DNA of 64,000 nucleotides from Halarcobacter sp. (GTDB lineage Bacteria > Campylobacterota > Campylobacteria > Campylobacterales > Arcobacteraceae): the NCBI RefSeq assembly GCF_963676935.1, contig NZ_OY781470.1, positions 3,044,162-3,108,161 of the forward strand, in the 5' to 3' direction. Both the position numbers and the translations under genes were made by a program. Shown here in pieces: positions 1 to 8,230 of this stretch (position 1 is its first letter; every line of letters starts with the position of its first letter). The notes beneath the pieces are model-generated. The model saw only the letters and a list, made by a program, of their open reading frames with translations, was not told the origin of the DNA and searched no databases.

Positions 1-1323
1 TTTATTAATCCCCTCTTCATTTCCCATTAAAACTATTCTTTCTAAAGTATTTTCAAGCTCCCTTACATTCCCTGGCCATGGATAATTCATAAGTATCTCC
101 ATTGCTTCATCAGTTATTTTTACAACTTTTTTATGGTTTTTAATAGCTCTTTCTAGGAAAAATTCAACTAATTGTCTAATATCATCTCCCCTTTCTCTAA
201 CTGGTGGTAAATCAATAGGAATAACATTTAGTCTATAGTATAAATCCTCTCTAAACTCTCCATCTTCAACCATTTTTTCAAGGTTTCTATTAGTTGCTGC
301 AACAAGCCTAACATTTACTTTTATTGTTTTGCTTCCACCAACTCTTTCAAACTCTCTTTCTTGTAAAACTCTTAGAAGTTTTACTTGTGCTGATGCAGAT
401 ATATCACCTATTTCATCTAAAAATAGTGTTCCTCCATCTGCTAATTCAAATCTACCTTTTCTAGTTTCTCTTGCATCTGTAAATGCACCTTTTTCATGTC
501 CAAATAGTTCACTCTCTAATAATGTATCTGTAATAGCAGCACAGTTTAGTTTAATAAAAGGCTCATCTTTTCTTTTACTTCTTTTATGTATTGCAGCTGC
601 TACTAACTCTTTACCTGTACCAGTTTCCCCTCTAACTAGTACTGTAACATCTGATTGAGCGATTCTTTGTATTACTTGGAATACCTGTTGCATTTTAGGA
701 CTATCTCCAATAATATCTCCAAAGTTGTGAACTTTTGAATCCCATTCCATTTTATAATAAAGTTTCAACTCTTTTAATCTCTCTTTCTCTCTATTATTTA
801 GTTGATAAGAGTAAATTGATTGTGCAAATATTGAAGCAATAATTGTCAATATTCTAACACAGTCCTCAAAACCTATTTCTGTACTTTTTGTAAGTGCTGC
901 TCCTAATACCCCAATGGTTACATCTTCTATAACTAAAGGTACAGCAACATATGATAGGTTATTAAAATCTTTTTTTCCTGATTTATTTAAAAATAGTGAA
1001 TCATTATGTATATTTTCTACTACAACAGGTTCTTTAGCTTCTGCTGCCATACCTGTAACACCCTCTCCTAGTTTATAACATGAAAGTTTTTTTTGTATTG
1101 ATGAAAGTTCAACTGAGGCAAAAACATTAAGAGTATCATCCTCTTCTAAGAGGTGAATTGTACAATTTGTAAGACTTAGCGAGTTTTTTAAAATCTTCAT
1201 TGATTTTTCCAATGATGTTTTCAAATCATAATTATTTGCCATCATCGAAGCGATATCATAAAGTGTTGTTAATTCTTTTGTTGTTAAACATCCCTCGCAT
1301 GCAGATTTATCCATTAATGCCAT
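1..1323 (-). CDS. nifA: Nif-specific sigma-54 activator NifA (3' end beyond the window)
   Basis: NifA is the enhancer-binding protein that uses ATP to open sigma-54 promoters of nitrogen-fixation genes. I translated this leftward frame from the ATG at 1323, which has a good ribosome site (AAGGAG seven bases upstream). 441 codons are visible: a short N-terminus with CEGC, a GAF domain at about residues 20-170, then an AAA+ domain with Walker A GETGTGKE, the sigma-54 contact loop GAFTDA (not the usual GAFTGA), Walker B GGTLFLDE and the arginine-rich segment ending in WPGNVRELENTLER. The interdomain linker and DNA-binding HTH lie off the left edge. It sits downstream of nifT but behind a terminator-like hairpin and an apparent promoter of its own. 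No NifL gene is visible. Family is secure; the nif role rests on family resemblance plus context. Confidence 0.92.
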   Translation of the reverse strand, partial: MALMDKSACEGCLTTKELTTLYDIASMMANNYDLKTSLEKSMKILKNSLSLTNCTIHLLEEDDTLNVFASVELSSIQKKLSCYKLGEGVTGMAAEAKEPVVVENIHNDSLFLNKSGKKDFNNLSYVAVPLVIEDVTIGVLGAALTKSTEIGFEDCVRILTIIASIFAQSIYSYQLNNREKERLKELKLYYKMEWDSKVHNFGDIIGDSPKMQQVFQVIQRIAQSDVTVLVRGETGTGKELVAAAIHKRSKRKDEPFIKLNCAAITDTLLESELFGHEKGAFTDARETRKGRFELADGGTLFLDEIGDISASAQVKLLRVLQEREFERVGGSKTIKVNVRLVAATNRNLEKMVEDGEFREDLYYRLNVIPIDLPPVRERGDDIRQLVEFFLERAIKNHKKVVKITDEAMEILMNYPWPGNVRELENTLERIVLMGNEEGINK

Positions 1324-1370
1324 TATTGAACTCCTTTTGCAGTATAAACATTAGATTGTATAGTTATTAT

Positions 1371-1399
1371 ATTATAGTATAAAAATTAGGGTATTTACA
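1371..1399 (-). promoter_or_regulatory. Candidate housekeeping promoter of nifA
   Basis: On the minus strand a TATAAT hexamer (1376-1371) lies 47 bases upstream of the nifA start codon, with only a poor -35 (TGTAAA, 1399-1394) at 17-base spacing. Weak -35 elements are usual for sigma-70 promoters in Campylobacterota. This would let nifA be transcribed independently of the sigma-54 operon upstream. It is inference from sequence only. Confidence 0.45.
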
Positions 1400-1423
1400 G
1401 CTAGTCATGTCTATAAAATACCC
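1389..1423 (-). terminator. Hairpin terminator after nifT
   Basis: An 8-bp perfect stem, GGGTATTT pairing with AAATACCC, with a 19-base loop is followed on the minus strand by TAATTTTTAT. It lies just downstream of nifT and upstream of nifA, so it probably ends the aldo/keto reductase-flavoprotein-nifT transcript, perhaps partially. Confidence 0.55.
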
Positions 1424-1432
1424 AATGAATGA

Positions 1433-1642
1433 TTAGTCAGCTATCTTTTTACAAACTTCTTCTTTTGGTAAGTTTTTAGGCCCTGGTTGTATCCACCAAG
1501 TTTCACCATTTGAAAGTTCAACTTCTCCACCCCAGTTTTCTTCAGTATCAAATTCTAAAGATTCAATTGTTTCTTCCATATCTTTTTTTGCAACATAAAA
1601 ATATATCACACCACTATCTTCTCTAAGCATTACTTTTGCCAT
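1433..1642 (-). CDS. nifT: NifT/FixU family protein
   Basis: This 69-residue protein matches the small NifT/FixU family: it begins MAKVMLRED, has the paired basic/acidic patch KKDMEETIE near residue 20, and the conserved Trp-Gly-Gly (WGGEVELSNGETWW) in the second half. Family members are 65-75 residues, so it is full length. NifT usually lies next to nifHDK and is not essential; its biochemical role is unknown. Here it has been moved away from nifK and is the last gene of a three-gene unit, 30 bases after the flavoprotein gene. A ribosome site (AAGGAGAAGAT) precedes the ATG. Confidence 0.9.
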   Translation of the reverse strand: MAKVMLREDSGVIYFYVAKKDMEETIESLEFDTEENWGGEVELSNGETWWIQPGPKNLPKEEVCKKIAD

Positions 1643-1672
1643 ATCTTCTCCTTTTTTAAGTTAAATTACACT

Positions 1673-3319
1673 CTAGTGTTTATTGATAATAAGTTCTCTT
1701 ATTTTGTTTAAGAGATCTTTTTCTTCTAGTTCTAATTTGAAGAAACCTTTTTTAATCTCTTTTATTAAAATATGTTTGGTGTACTTTTCTTTTGTTTCTT
1801 CATAATCACTTCTGTGATGTGCACCTCTACTCTCTTTTCTTTTTTTAGCTGCTAAAATAACTGCTTCTGAAACCTCTAGGGCATTTCTTAACTCTAAAAT
1901 AGAGATAAGTTCAACATTATTTCTTCTTTCTTTATTTATACAGTGTAAAGAGTAAGACTGGTTTCTAAGGTATTTAATATAATCAAAGGCTTTCACTAAA
2001 CTCTCTTTAGTTCTTAATATACCTACATATTTAAACATGGAGTTTCCTAATGAAACTCTTATTGCATTAAAGTTTTTTGATGTTTCACCTGCAAAAATTT
2101 TATCTACATTAAGAATATCTTTGATTACGAGATTGTAATCAATAGTTGAAAATTCATGCTTTTTTGAAAACTCTAAAGCTTTTTGTCCAGCAAGTTCTCC
2201 AAAAACTGTTCCTTCAAGAAGTGAATTTCCTCCTAATCTATTAGCTCCATGTATTTTATTTGCAGACATCTCTCCACAAACATAAAGCCCCTCTATTTTT
2301 GTTTGGGTCATATCACATAAAACACCACCCATTGTATAGTGGGCAACAGGTTTTATTTCAAGTAGTTCTTTACTTATATCAATACCTACTTGATTAAAAG
2401 CTACTGTGTATAAAGAGGGCAACTTTTTTTGGATTTTTTCTAATCCAATATGTCTTAGGTCAAGATAAACTTTTTGTCCTTTGTTTTGTTGTTCCAAAAT
2501 AGCTTTTGCAATTTTATCTCTTGTATCAAGTTCATTTACAAATCTTTCACCCTCACTATTGATTAGATATCCCCCTTCACCTCTAGCGGCTTCAGTTACA
2601 AGGTAATTTGTTTTAGCAATACCTGTTGGATGAAATTGTACAAATTCCATATCTGTTAAGGTAAGCCCTGCTCTTAGAGCAACTGCTAAAAGGTCTCCTG
2701 TATAATCTTGTGCATTTGTAGAATTTCCTCTATATATTCCTGCATAACCTCCCCCAGCTAATACAACTGATTTTGCAGGATAAACTAAAACTGTAGAATC
2801 TAATCTTCTTAAGGAGATAACTCCACATACTCTATTTGAATCTTTAATAATATTCATCACATAGGTATTTACAAGAAATTTTATCCCTAACTCTTTTGCT
2901 TTTTTTATTAAAGACTGAGTAATTGCACTACCTGTTTTATCCCCTACATAACAAGTTCTATTTATTCCTGCTCCACCAAATGGTCTTTGTTCAATATTTC
3001 CTTTTTCATCTCTTTGAAAAGGAACTCCATAAGAAACTAATTTTGAGATAATTTCAGAAGATCTTTTACACATATAGGTTATATTTTTTCTATCCCCTAA
3101 TCCTTTTGATGATTTAAAAGTATCTTCAATATGTGATTCCAAAGCAGATTTATCTTCTGGGTCTAATACAGCATTTATTCCACCACTTGCCATTGCTGAA
3201 TTTGATTTAAAGATATTGCCTTTAGTGATAATAGCTACTCTATTTGTATCTGTTTTAGCTTCAATTGCAGCCATAAGCCCTGCTACACCTCCACCTACAA
3301 CTATTACATCATATATCAT
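1673..3319 (-). CDS. NadB/SdhA-family FAD-dependent oxidoreductase in the nif regulon
   Basis: This 548-residue flavoprotein belongs to the L-aspartate oxidase/fumarate reductase/succinate dehydrogenase family. It has the dinucleotide fold VIVVGGGVAGLMAA at residues 5-18, the HPTG segment, the substrate-loop motif ARGEGG, and AHYTMGG followed by HGANRLGGNSLLEG near residue 380. The position that carries the covalently flavinylated His in SdhA is Asn (KSNSAMASGG), so FAD should be bound non-covalently. No iron-sulfur or membrane subunit is adjacent, which argues against a respiratory complex and leaves a soluble NadB-like oxidase or an electron-transfer flavoprotein as options. The gene is 11 bases after the aldo/keto reductase gene and shares its sigma-54 promoter, so expression is probably tied to nitrogen fixation. 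Substrate unknown. Confidence 0.75.
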   Translation of the reverse strand: MIYDVIVVGGGVAGLMAAIEAKTDTNRVAIITKGNIFKSNSAMASGGINAVLDPEDKSALESHIEDTFKSSKGLGDRKNITYMCKRSSEIISKLVSYGVPFQRDEKGNIEQRPFGGAGINRTCYVGDKTGSAITQSLIKKAKELGIKFLVNTYVMNIIKDSNRVCGVISLRRLDSTVLVYPAKSVVLAGGGYAGIYRGNSTNAQDYTGDLLAVALRAGLTLTDMEFVQFHPTGIAKTNYLVTEAARGEGGYLINSEGERFVNELDTRDKIAKAILEQQNKGQKVYLDLRHIGLEKIQKKLPSLYTVAFNQVGIDISKELLEIKPVAHYTMGGVLCDMTQTKIEGLYVCGEMSANKIHGANRLGGNSLLEGTVFGELAGQKALEFSKKHEFSTIDYNLVIKDILNVDKIFAGETSKNFNAIRVSLGNSMFKYVGILRTKESLVKAFDYIKYLRNQSYSLHCINKERRNNVELISILELRNALEVSEAVILAAKKRKESRGAHHRSDYEETKEKYTKHILIKEIKKGFFKLELEEKDLLNKIRELIINKH

Positions 3320-3330
3320 ATAATAACCTT

Positions 3331-4440
3331 TTATACTCTATACATTAAGTCGTAGTTTGCTCTAGGAGTTATTTTAATTTTTGTTATCTCTAAATTCTCT
3401 CTAATATGAATTGGTGCTTTTGATGCAAAAAGTGAGCTTATAATCCCTGGCGTTGAACGTACAAATTGTAGTGCTAATTGAATATCATTTTTCAAAATCA
3501 TTTTAGGATCTAGTAGGTAACCAGTTTCTGCTTTGAATGATTTTTTAAATAGATTCATTTGAAGTAAAGATGAACTTGAAATTACACCTATTTTAAGTCT
3601 GTGTGCAGCTTGTAATAAAGTACATTCTTCACCTTTTACAGTTTGAGAAGGTAAGGTGTAAATTGAAGTTTTACCTATATTGAATGGTGTTTGAATATAT
3701 TTAAAGTGGTGATTCTCTCCACCAACTTTTTTGGCAATTTTAACTAAATCTTCTAAGTTTATATTTTCTTCACGTATTTCACTAATAAAACCATTCCATA
3801 CAGCTACACCATAATATTTAATAAGTCCCATATTAACCATTTTTTCAAATCGTTTAAATATAGACTCTACTTTTTTTAGAAACTTGTCATTTCCTAATTT
3901 TAATAATTGAATTTCTGGATTATGTAGATAATAGATATCAAAAGTATCAATACCTATATTTTCTAATGATCTTCTACATGACCACTCTATAAAATCTGCA
4001 CTTAGACAGTGTTGGTCTAATTCTATATCATCTTGTGTTGCTAATTTAGCTTTTATTATATTTTCATTTATCCATTCATATGGATTCTCTGGAAATGGGT
4101 AATCAAGTTGAATAAACCCACCTTTTGAGCATATTATTAATTCTTCTCTTTTTACACTATCTTCTTCATATAATTCTTTTAATGCAATACCTATCTCTTT
4201 TTCACTTTGTCCATATCTATAATTACTTGCAGTATCAATTAGATTAATACCTTTTTTGATTGATTCTTTAACGGCTTCAATATAATGAAATACATAGTTT
4301 TCTTCTTTATAAGGTTCTTTATTAAATGTTCCAAGTCCAAGTTTTGAAAAAATTAAGTCATTATGTTTTATATAAAAATCTTTATAATTGGAAAATTTTT
4401 TAGCATAATTTAGTGTTGCTTCTGTAGTTGCCACTTGCAT
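3331..4440 (-). CDS. Aldo/keto reductase family protein in the nif regulon
   Basis: A 369-residue aldo/keto reductase. The catalytic tetrad is present: Asp and Tyr in LIDTASNYRYGQSE (around residues 69-76), Lys in CSKGG and His in YYLHNPE. The protein is about 40 residues longer than typical NADPH-dependent members because of an N-terminal extension and an insert after the Lys. It is the first gene of a leftward unit with the NadB-like flavoprotein and nifT, about 100 bases downstream of a strong sigma-54 promoter. Pairing with a flavoprotein suggests a redox step or electron delivery needed during diazotrophy, but this is inference and the substrate cannot be read from the sequence. Confidence 0.8.
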   Translation of the reverse strand: MQVATTEATLNYAKKFSNYKDFYIKHNDLIFSKLGLGTFNKEPYKEENYVFHYIEAVKESIKKGINLIDTASNYRYGQSEKEIGIALKELYEEDSVKREELIICSKGGFIQLDYPFPENPYEWINENIIKAKLATQDDIELDQHCLSADFIEWSCRRSLENIGIDTFDIYYLHNPEIQLLKLGNDKFLKKVESIFKRFEKMVNMGLIKYYGVAVWNGFISEIREENINLEDLVKIAKKVGGENHHFKYIQTPFNIGKTSIYTLPSQTVKGEECTLLQAAHRLKIGVISSSSLLQMNLFKKSFKAETGYLLDPKMILKNDIQLALQFVRSTPGIISSLFASKAPIHIRENLEITKIKITPRANYDLMYRV

Positions 4441-4475
4441 AAGAATCTATTCCTTTTTTAGTATTTGTAAAAAAT

Positions 4476-4510
4476 AAAAGAGCAAGGGGCATTGAATTCC
4501 TTACTCTTTT
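4476..4510 (-). terminator. Leader hairpin or terminator upstream of the aldo/keto reductase gene
   Basis: A 12-bp stem with one G-U pair (AAAAGAGTAAGG with CCTTGCTCTTTT on the minus strand) encloses an 11-base loop and is followed by ATTTTTTAC. It lies downstream of the sigma-54 promoter at 4541-4557 and upstream of the 4440 start codon. It could end readthrough from the mod operon and the small gene at 4564, but transcripts from the sigma-54 promoter must also pass it, so it may act as an attenuator in the leader. Confidence 0.55.
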
Positions 4511-4540
4511 AAATCTAATTTACAAAAGGTATTAATTTAT

Positions 4541-4557
4541 ATGCAAGAAGTGTTCCA
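4541..4557 (-). promoter_or_regulatory. Sigma-54 promoter of the aldo/keto reductase-flavoprotein-nifT unit
   Basis: The minus strand reads TGGAACACTTCTTGCAT: the GG and GC dinucleotides are separated by exactly ten bases, as required for -24/-12 promoters. The sequence is nearly the same as the other nif promoters in this window. Transcription would start about 4530 and run left. Confidence 0.88.
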
Positions 4558-4563
4558 TAAAAT

Positions 4564-4656
4564 TTAGTTCTTTTTATGTTTATAATTTGCGTATAAAATA
4601 GCGAGGGTAATATAAGCAATTAAAACTAAAGGGAATAGTACTTTTTCTATATCCAT
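4564..4656 (-). CDS. Tiny single-pass membrane protein, 30 residues
   Basis: A frame from ATG at 4656 encodes 30 residues: MDIEK, then a hydrophobic stretch VLFPLVLIAYITLAILYA, then the basic tail NYKHKKN. GGAG lies six bases upstream of this ATG; another ATG five codons earlier would destroy that spacing, so the shorter form is preferred. Acidic N-terminus, one membrane segment and positive C-terminus are typical of accessory small membrane proteins. It lies 44 bases downstream of modD and just upstream of a nif sigma-54 promoter, so it may be the last gene of the mod operon. No homologue is recognised. That it is translated is an inference. Confidence 0.5.
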   Translation of the reverse strand: MDIEKVLFPLVLIAYITLAILYANYKHKKN

Positions 4657-4700
4657 TGGTAACTCCATGTTTTTTTAGAGTTATTGCAATATACATTCCT

Positions 4701-5549
4701 CTACTCTATAATCTTTATATTACTACTTAAATTTGCCATTCCACTTACATAAACTGAACTAGTAACTACCCCATCTATTTGACAAGAAGCATAATCTTTT
4801 ACATTTGATAAATTAATTCCTCCAGCAGCTAAAATCTTTATATTTGGAAAGTTTACATTTTTGTATGAAACAAGTTTTTTTAAAGTTTGAAAGTCGATTT
4901 TGTCTAATTGTAAGGTATCTACTCCTGCTTTCATTAACTTTAGACAATCTTCATAATCTTCACTTTCAACTGCAATTTTCTTTTCAGAAGAGACTTTTTT
5001 AACTCTTTTTATATCATTATAAAACTCTTGAGAATCTTTATATAAAAGTCTATGCCCATCAAAAAATAAAATTGACTCAGATAAACCTAGTCTATGGGGC
5101 ATTGCTCCACCAGCAATAGCTGCTTTTATACAAAATCTTTTTGAAAAAGGAAAAGTTTTCCTTGTTATTAGAAGTTCACATGAAGGGTTTACTTCATCTA
5201 TTAATTGTTTCATTTTTGATGCTTGAGTTGAGATTTTACAACTGTATTCAAGTAATATTTGTGTTAATCTCCAGGCTTTGTGTATATCTTCATAGAAACC
5301 ATTATATCTTAATAAAATATCATTTTTGGATATTTGTAATCCACTCTTAACATAATATTCAACTTCACAATTAAGTAGTTTGGCTATTTTTGCTGCCTCT
5401 TCTGTACAAGATACAATAATATCCTCTCTTGTATAAACTTCAAGCTGGGCTTTTTTGTTATTACAATTTTGTAAACTTGTGGTTAAATCATCGTATGGGA
5501 TGTCATCTTGTATGTATTTTTCTAATTCGGTTGTAGATAAGTTAAACAT
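4701..5549 (-). CDS. modD: ModD, quinolinate phosphoribosyltransferase-like molybdenum protein
   Basis: This 282-residue protein has the NadC-type fold: an N-terminal domain with DDIPYDDLTT, then a TIM-barrel core with ITRKTFPFSKRFCIKAAIAGGAMPHRLGLSE and the late motif ILAAGGINLSNVKDYA. The GGAMPHRLGLSE version and the location at the end of a molybdate-transport operon fit ModD rather than the NAD-biosynthesis enzyme NadC. ModD is widely found in mod operons but its reaction is not established. The adjacent NadB-like protein could instead hint at a NAD-pathway role, but the two genes are separated by a promoter and lie in different units. Classified mainly by motif and context. Confidence 0.75.
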   Translation of the reverse strand: MFNLSTTELEKYIQDDIPYDDLTTSLQNCNNKKAQLEVYTREDIIVSCTEEAAKIAKLLNCEVEYYVKSGLQISKNDILLRYNGFYEDIHKAWRLTQILLEYSCKISTQASKMKQLIDEVNPSCELLITRKTFPFSKRFCIKAAIAGGAMPHRLGLSESILFFDGHRLLYKDSQEFYNDIKRVKKVSSEKKIAVESEDYEDCLKLMKAGVDTLQLDKIDFQTLKKLVSYKNVNFPNIKILAAGGINLSNVKDYASCQIDGVVTSSVYVSGMANLSSNIKIIE

Positions 5550-5605
5550 GTTACCTCTATAAATTTGTTTTAATGTATCATTTGTTTTTTAGATAATTAG
5601 CAATA

Positions 5606-6286
5606 TTATAATACTTTTTTTCTTTTTTCAAAAAAATTAAGTGCCAAAAAAAATAAAAGGGATATAAATACTAATATTCCACTCAAAACCATTGCTAAGT
5701 TATATTCTCCATCAAATACTGCATTATATATGGCTAAAGATATAGTATCTGTTTTGCCAATAATATTGCCCCCTAGCATTAGTGTAATTCCAACCTCACC
5801 TAATGCTCTGGCACATGAAATTAATAATGCAATAATTAAGGCATTTTTTACATTTGGTAGTATTATAAACAAAAATGTAAATATTTTTGATTTACCACTT
5901 AAGTAAGAAGCTTCTTTTATCTCTTTTGGAAACTGTTCTATACTTGCTTGCAATGGTTTAACCATTAGTGGAAGCCCTGCAATAAATGCTGCAATTATAA
6001 TTCCTGTAAAACTAAAAATTATCTCAATATCAACTTGTAGAAGTATTTTCCCTATAAAACTCTCTTTTCCTAAAAGCAAAAGAAGAAAAAAACCTACAGC
6101 AATAGGAGGAAATACCAAAGGCAATGTAACTAAAGTATCTAAAAGCCATCTAAAAGGAAGCTCTTTTTTAGTTAATAAGTATGAAATTGGAACCCCTAAA
6201 AGTAAAAATAATATAAGTGTGACAAAAAGGGTTTTAAAACTTAGCCAAAGAGGATTTGATATTTGTTCTAAGGCTATAGCTTCCAT
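5606..6286 (-). CDS. Molybdate-type ABC transporter permease, second copy
   Basis: A 226-residue inner-membrane permease with about five or six membrane segments. The ABC-interaction loop EASYLSGKSKIFTFLFIILPNVKNALI (around residues 128-155) resembles the EAA motif of ModB-type permeases. It lies one base after the second binding-protein gene, so the two are likely translated together. The operon already has a modB at 8231-8923 but only one ATPase gene, so the two permeases may share ModC, giving two importers of molybdate or a related oxyanion such as tungstate. Specificity is not readable from sequence. Confidence 0.82.
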   Translation of the reverse strand: MEAIALEQISNPLWLSFKTLFVTLILFLLLGVPISYLLTKKELPFRWLLDTLVTLPLVFPPIAVGFFLLLLLGKESFIGKILLQVDIEIIFSFTGIIIAAFIAGLPLMVKPLQASIEQFPKEIKEASYLSGKSKIFTFLFIILPNVKNALIIALLISCARALGEVGITLMLGGNIIGKTDTISLAIYNAVFDGEYNLAMVLSGILVFISLLFFLALNFFEKRKKVL

Positions 6287-6287
6287 T

Positions 6288-6992
6288 TTACAGTCCGTAA
6301 GCTTTAAAAATCTCTTTTGCTTTAGTAGATTGCATAAACTCTAAAAACTTTTCACACTCATCTTTACACGAAGTAGTTTTAGCTGCTATAATTTCAATAG
6401 GGGAATAACTATTTTGATTTACTTCAATATATCCACCTATCTTATCTTTATTTTCTAGGGCTACAGTTAGATTTATAATTGCAGCATCAACTTCTTTTGT
6501 AAGTATGTAAGTTAAGGATTGGGGCACAGTTGCAACTACATATAATTTATCTTTTACATTTTTGTAAAGTTGCTCATTTTTTAGAAATTCTAAACCAGCA
6601 ATTCCATAAATGGCTTTTTTAGGTTGAGGCATTGCAATTTTTTTTATCTCTTTTTTTAATAAGTCTTTTGATGAAGTAAGTATTGTGTCTTTAGGGAAGG
6701 CAATAACAACTTTTCCTTTTCCTAAAGAATTATAGTTTTTTATATCAAGACCACTTTTATTTAATAAGAAGTTTTTGTCTCCAATAACTAAATCAATATC
6801 AGTTTGTTTTGCTTGAGTAGATACTTGTCTCATATTTCCAAAGAAACCGTCTATATTTTTTCCATTTTTTTCATATTCTTTTATTACTTTTAGAACTACT
6901 TTTTTATAACCTGCACCAGAAGCAATCTTTAAATCTTCTGCATTTACAAAAACAGTAAATATAAGTGTTAATATAAATATTTTTTTTAACAT
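6288..6992 (-). CDS. Periplasmic oxyanion-binding protein, ModA-like
   Basis: A 234-residue secreted protein with a signal peptide at residues 1-18 (MLKKIFILTLIFTVFVNA). The mature part begins EDLKIASGAGYKKVVLKVI, which fits the ligand-binding start of ModA-type periplasmic binding proteins, and later has AMPQPKKAIYGIAG as in ModA. It is more divergent than the canonical ModA encoded at 9314 and has a paired C-terminal CKDEC. It probably feeds the permease encoded next to it. Could bind molybdate, tungstate or another oxyanion. Confidence 0.72.
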   Translation of the reverse strand: MLKKIFILTLIFTVFVNAEDLKIASGAGYKKVVLKVIKEYEKNGKNIDGFFGNMRQVSTQAKQTDIDLVIGDKNFLLNKSGLDIKNYNSLGKGKVVIAFPKDTILTSSKDLLKKEIKKIAMPQPKKAIYGIAGLEFLKNEQLYKNVKDKLYVVATVPQSLTYILTKEVDAAIINLTVALENKDKIGGYIEVNQNSYSPIEIIAAKTTSCKDECEKFLEFMQSTKAKEIFKAYGL

Positions 6993-7002
6993 TTTATCCC
7001 CT

Positions 7003-7857
7003 TTAATTTTGTCTTATCATTGGAGCGAAAGCTTTTGTACTTACATTTACTTTTTCTCCTACTTTTAAATCTTGAGCATCTTCACTGCTAATTACAATCT
7101 CAACAATTTGTTGCCCAATAGCTACAATAGCAACATAAATCACATCAACTTTTGTTATATCTAGAAGCTCTCCTTCTAAAGAAAACTTTGCACTCCCAGT
7201 TGTTTGAAGTAGAATATCTTTTGCTTTTCCATCTTTTATCATTTGACCTTGGTTTAAAACAATAACTCTATTACTTAATCTATATATTTCACTTGGATCA
7301 TGGCTTACCATTATTGTTGTGGTATTAAACTCTTTATGCAGTTGTAAAATCTCATTTTGAAGTTTAGTTCTCATACTTGGATCTAGTGCAGATAAAGGCT
7401 CATCCATTAGTAAAAGCTTTGGTTTGTTCATCATAGCTCTACAAAGACTTACTCTTTGTTTTTGACCTCCACTTAAACTATTTGGTAACCTTTCTGATAG
7501 TTCTTTCAATTCTGTAATCTCAAGTAAATAGTTTGCTAACTTTTTATCTTTTGTTACATATAAGAGGTTATCCAAAACTGTCATATTTGGAAAGAGTGCA
7601 TAATCTTGAAAAACAAAACCTATTTTTCTTTTTTGAGGAGGGAGTGAAAACTTTTCATCAAGCCAAATCTCATTATCAACCTCTAAAGTTCCTTTTGCAT
7701 TTTCTAGTCCAGCAAGTATTCTAAGAAGTGTTGTTTTCCCACTTCCACTTACTCCTGCCAATGCAACAAAGTCTCTATTTTTTATCTCAAGGTTTACATT
7801 TAAATCCATTTTTCCTGTAGAGCCATGTAATTGTTTGTTTATATCTATTTTTATCAT
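7003..7857 (-). CDS. modC: Molybdate ABC transporter ATP-binding protein
   Basis: ModC powers molybdate import. All ABC motifs are present: Walker A GVSGSGKTT near residue 38, Q-loop VFQDYALFP, signature LSGGQKQR, Walker B LLLMDEP and switch VSHDPSE. After about residue 210 there is a single TOBE/Mop-like domain. I place the start at ATG 7857, where it overlaps the stop of the preceding gene as ATGA, rather than six codons upstream where no ribosome site is seen. It is the only ATPase in an operon with two permeases and two binding proteins. Confidence 0.9.
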   Translation of the reverse strand: MIKIDINKQLHGSTGKMDLNVNLEIKNRDFVALAGVSGSGKTTLLRILAGLENAKGTLEVDNEIWLDEKFSLPPQKRKIGFVFQDYALFPNMTVLDNLLYVTKDKKLANYLLEITELKELSERLPNSLSGGQKQRVSLCRAMMNKPKLLLMDEPLSALDPSMRTKLQNEILQLHKEFNTTTIMVSHDPSEIYRLSNRVIVLNQGQMIKDGKAKDILLQTTGSAKFSLEGELLDITKVDVIYVAIVAIGQQIVEIVISSEDAQDLKVGEKVNVSTKAFAPMIRQN

Positions 7858-8201
7858 ATTGTTAGTGTTGCCCATAATTTGTCATTTTGTAATGCTTTAT
7901 TTAAAAGTTCACCTGTATGGTTGCATCTTATTCCTATTTTTTCTAAAGACTTAACTACCCCATACTCTTCAGCACAAACAATGCATGAGCTAAACTCTAC
8001 ACCATTTTTTTGCATCTGTTTAATCTCTTTTCTTATTTTCTTTTTTGATGCTGCAACTTTAATAGAAGCTCCCCAAAACATAATATGAACTCTTTTCCAA
8101 TATCCTCTTGGAATTGATACTCCACCATAAAGTAATGGAAATTTTAATATTGAATCAACATTATCTGTTGAAATTATAAGTAGTAAATTTTTCTTTTTCA
8201 T
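7854..8201 (-). CDS. DsrE/DsrF-like small protein inside the mod operon
   Basis: A 115-residue cytosolic protein. The start MKKKNLLLIISTDNVDSI, the central hydrophobic strand RVHIMFWGASIKVAA and the segment SSCIVCAEEYGVVKSLEKIGI fit the DsrE/DsrF/TusD-like sulfurtransferase fold; the two cysteines form CxxC (SSCIVCAEE). Proteins of this fold relay sulfur or regulate, but assignment is by pattern rather than strong motifs. It sits between modB and modC and overlaps modC by four bases, so it is made with the transporter. A role in sulfur handling for molybdenum cofactor or FeMo-co is a guess. Confidence 0.55.
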   Translation of the reverse strand: MKKKNLLLIISTDNVDSILKFPLLYGGVSIPRGYWKRVHIMFWGASIKVAASKKKIRKEIKQMQKNGVEFSSCIVCAEEYGVVKSLEKIGIRCNHTGELLNKALQNDKLWATLTI

Positions 8202-8230
8202 ATATTATCCTTGTATTGTCAAGTATAAGA

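Noticed and set aside
1673..3319. Succinate dehydrogenase or fumarate reductase subunit A
   Set aside because: The covalent-FAD histidine is replaced by Asn and no iron-sulfur or membrane subunit gene is adjacent.
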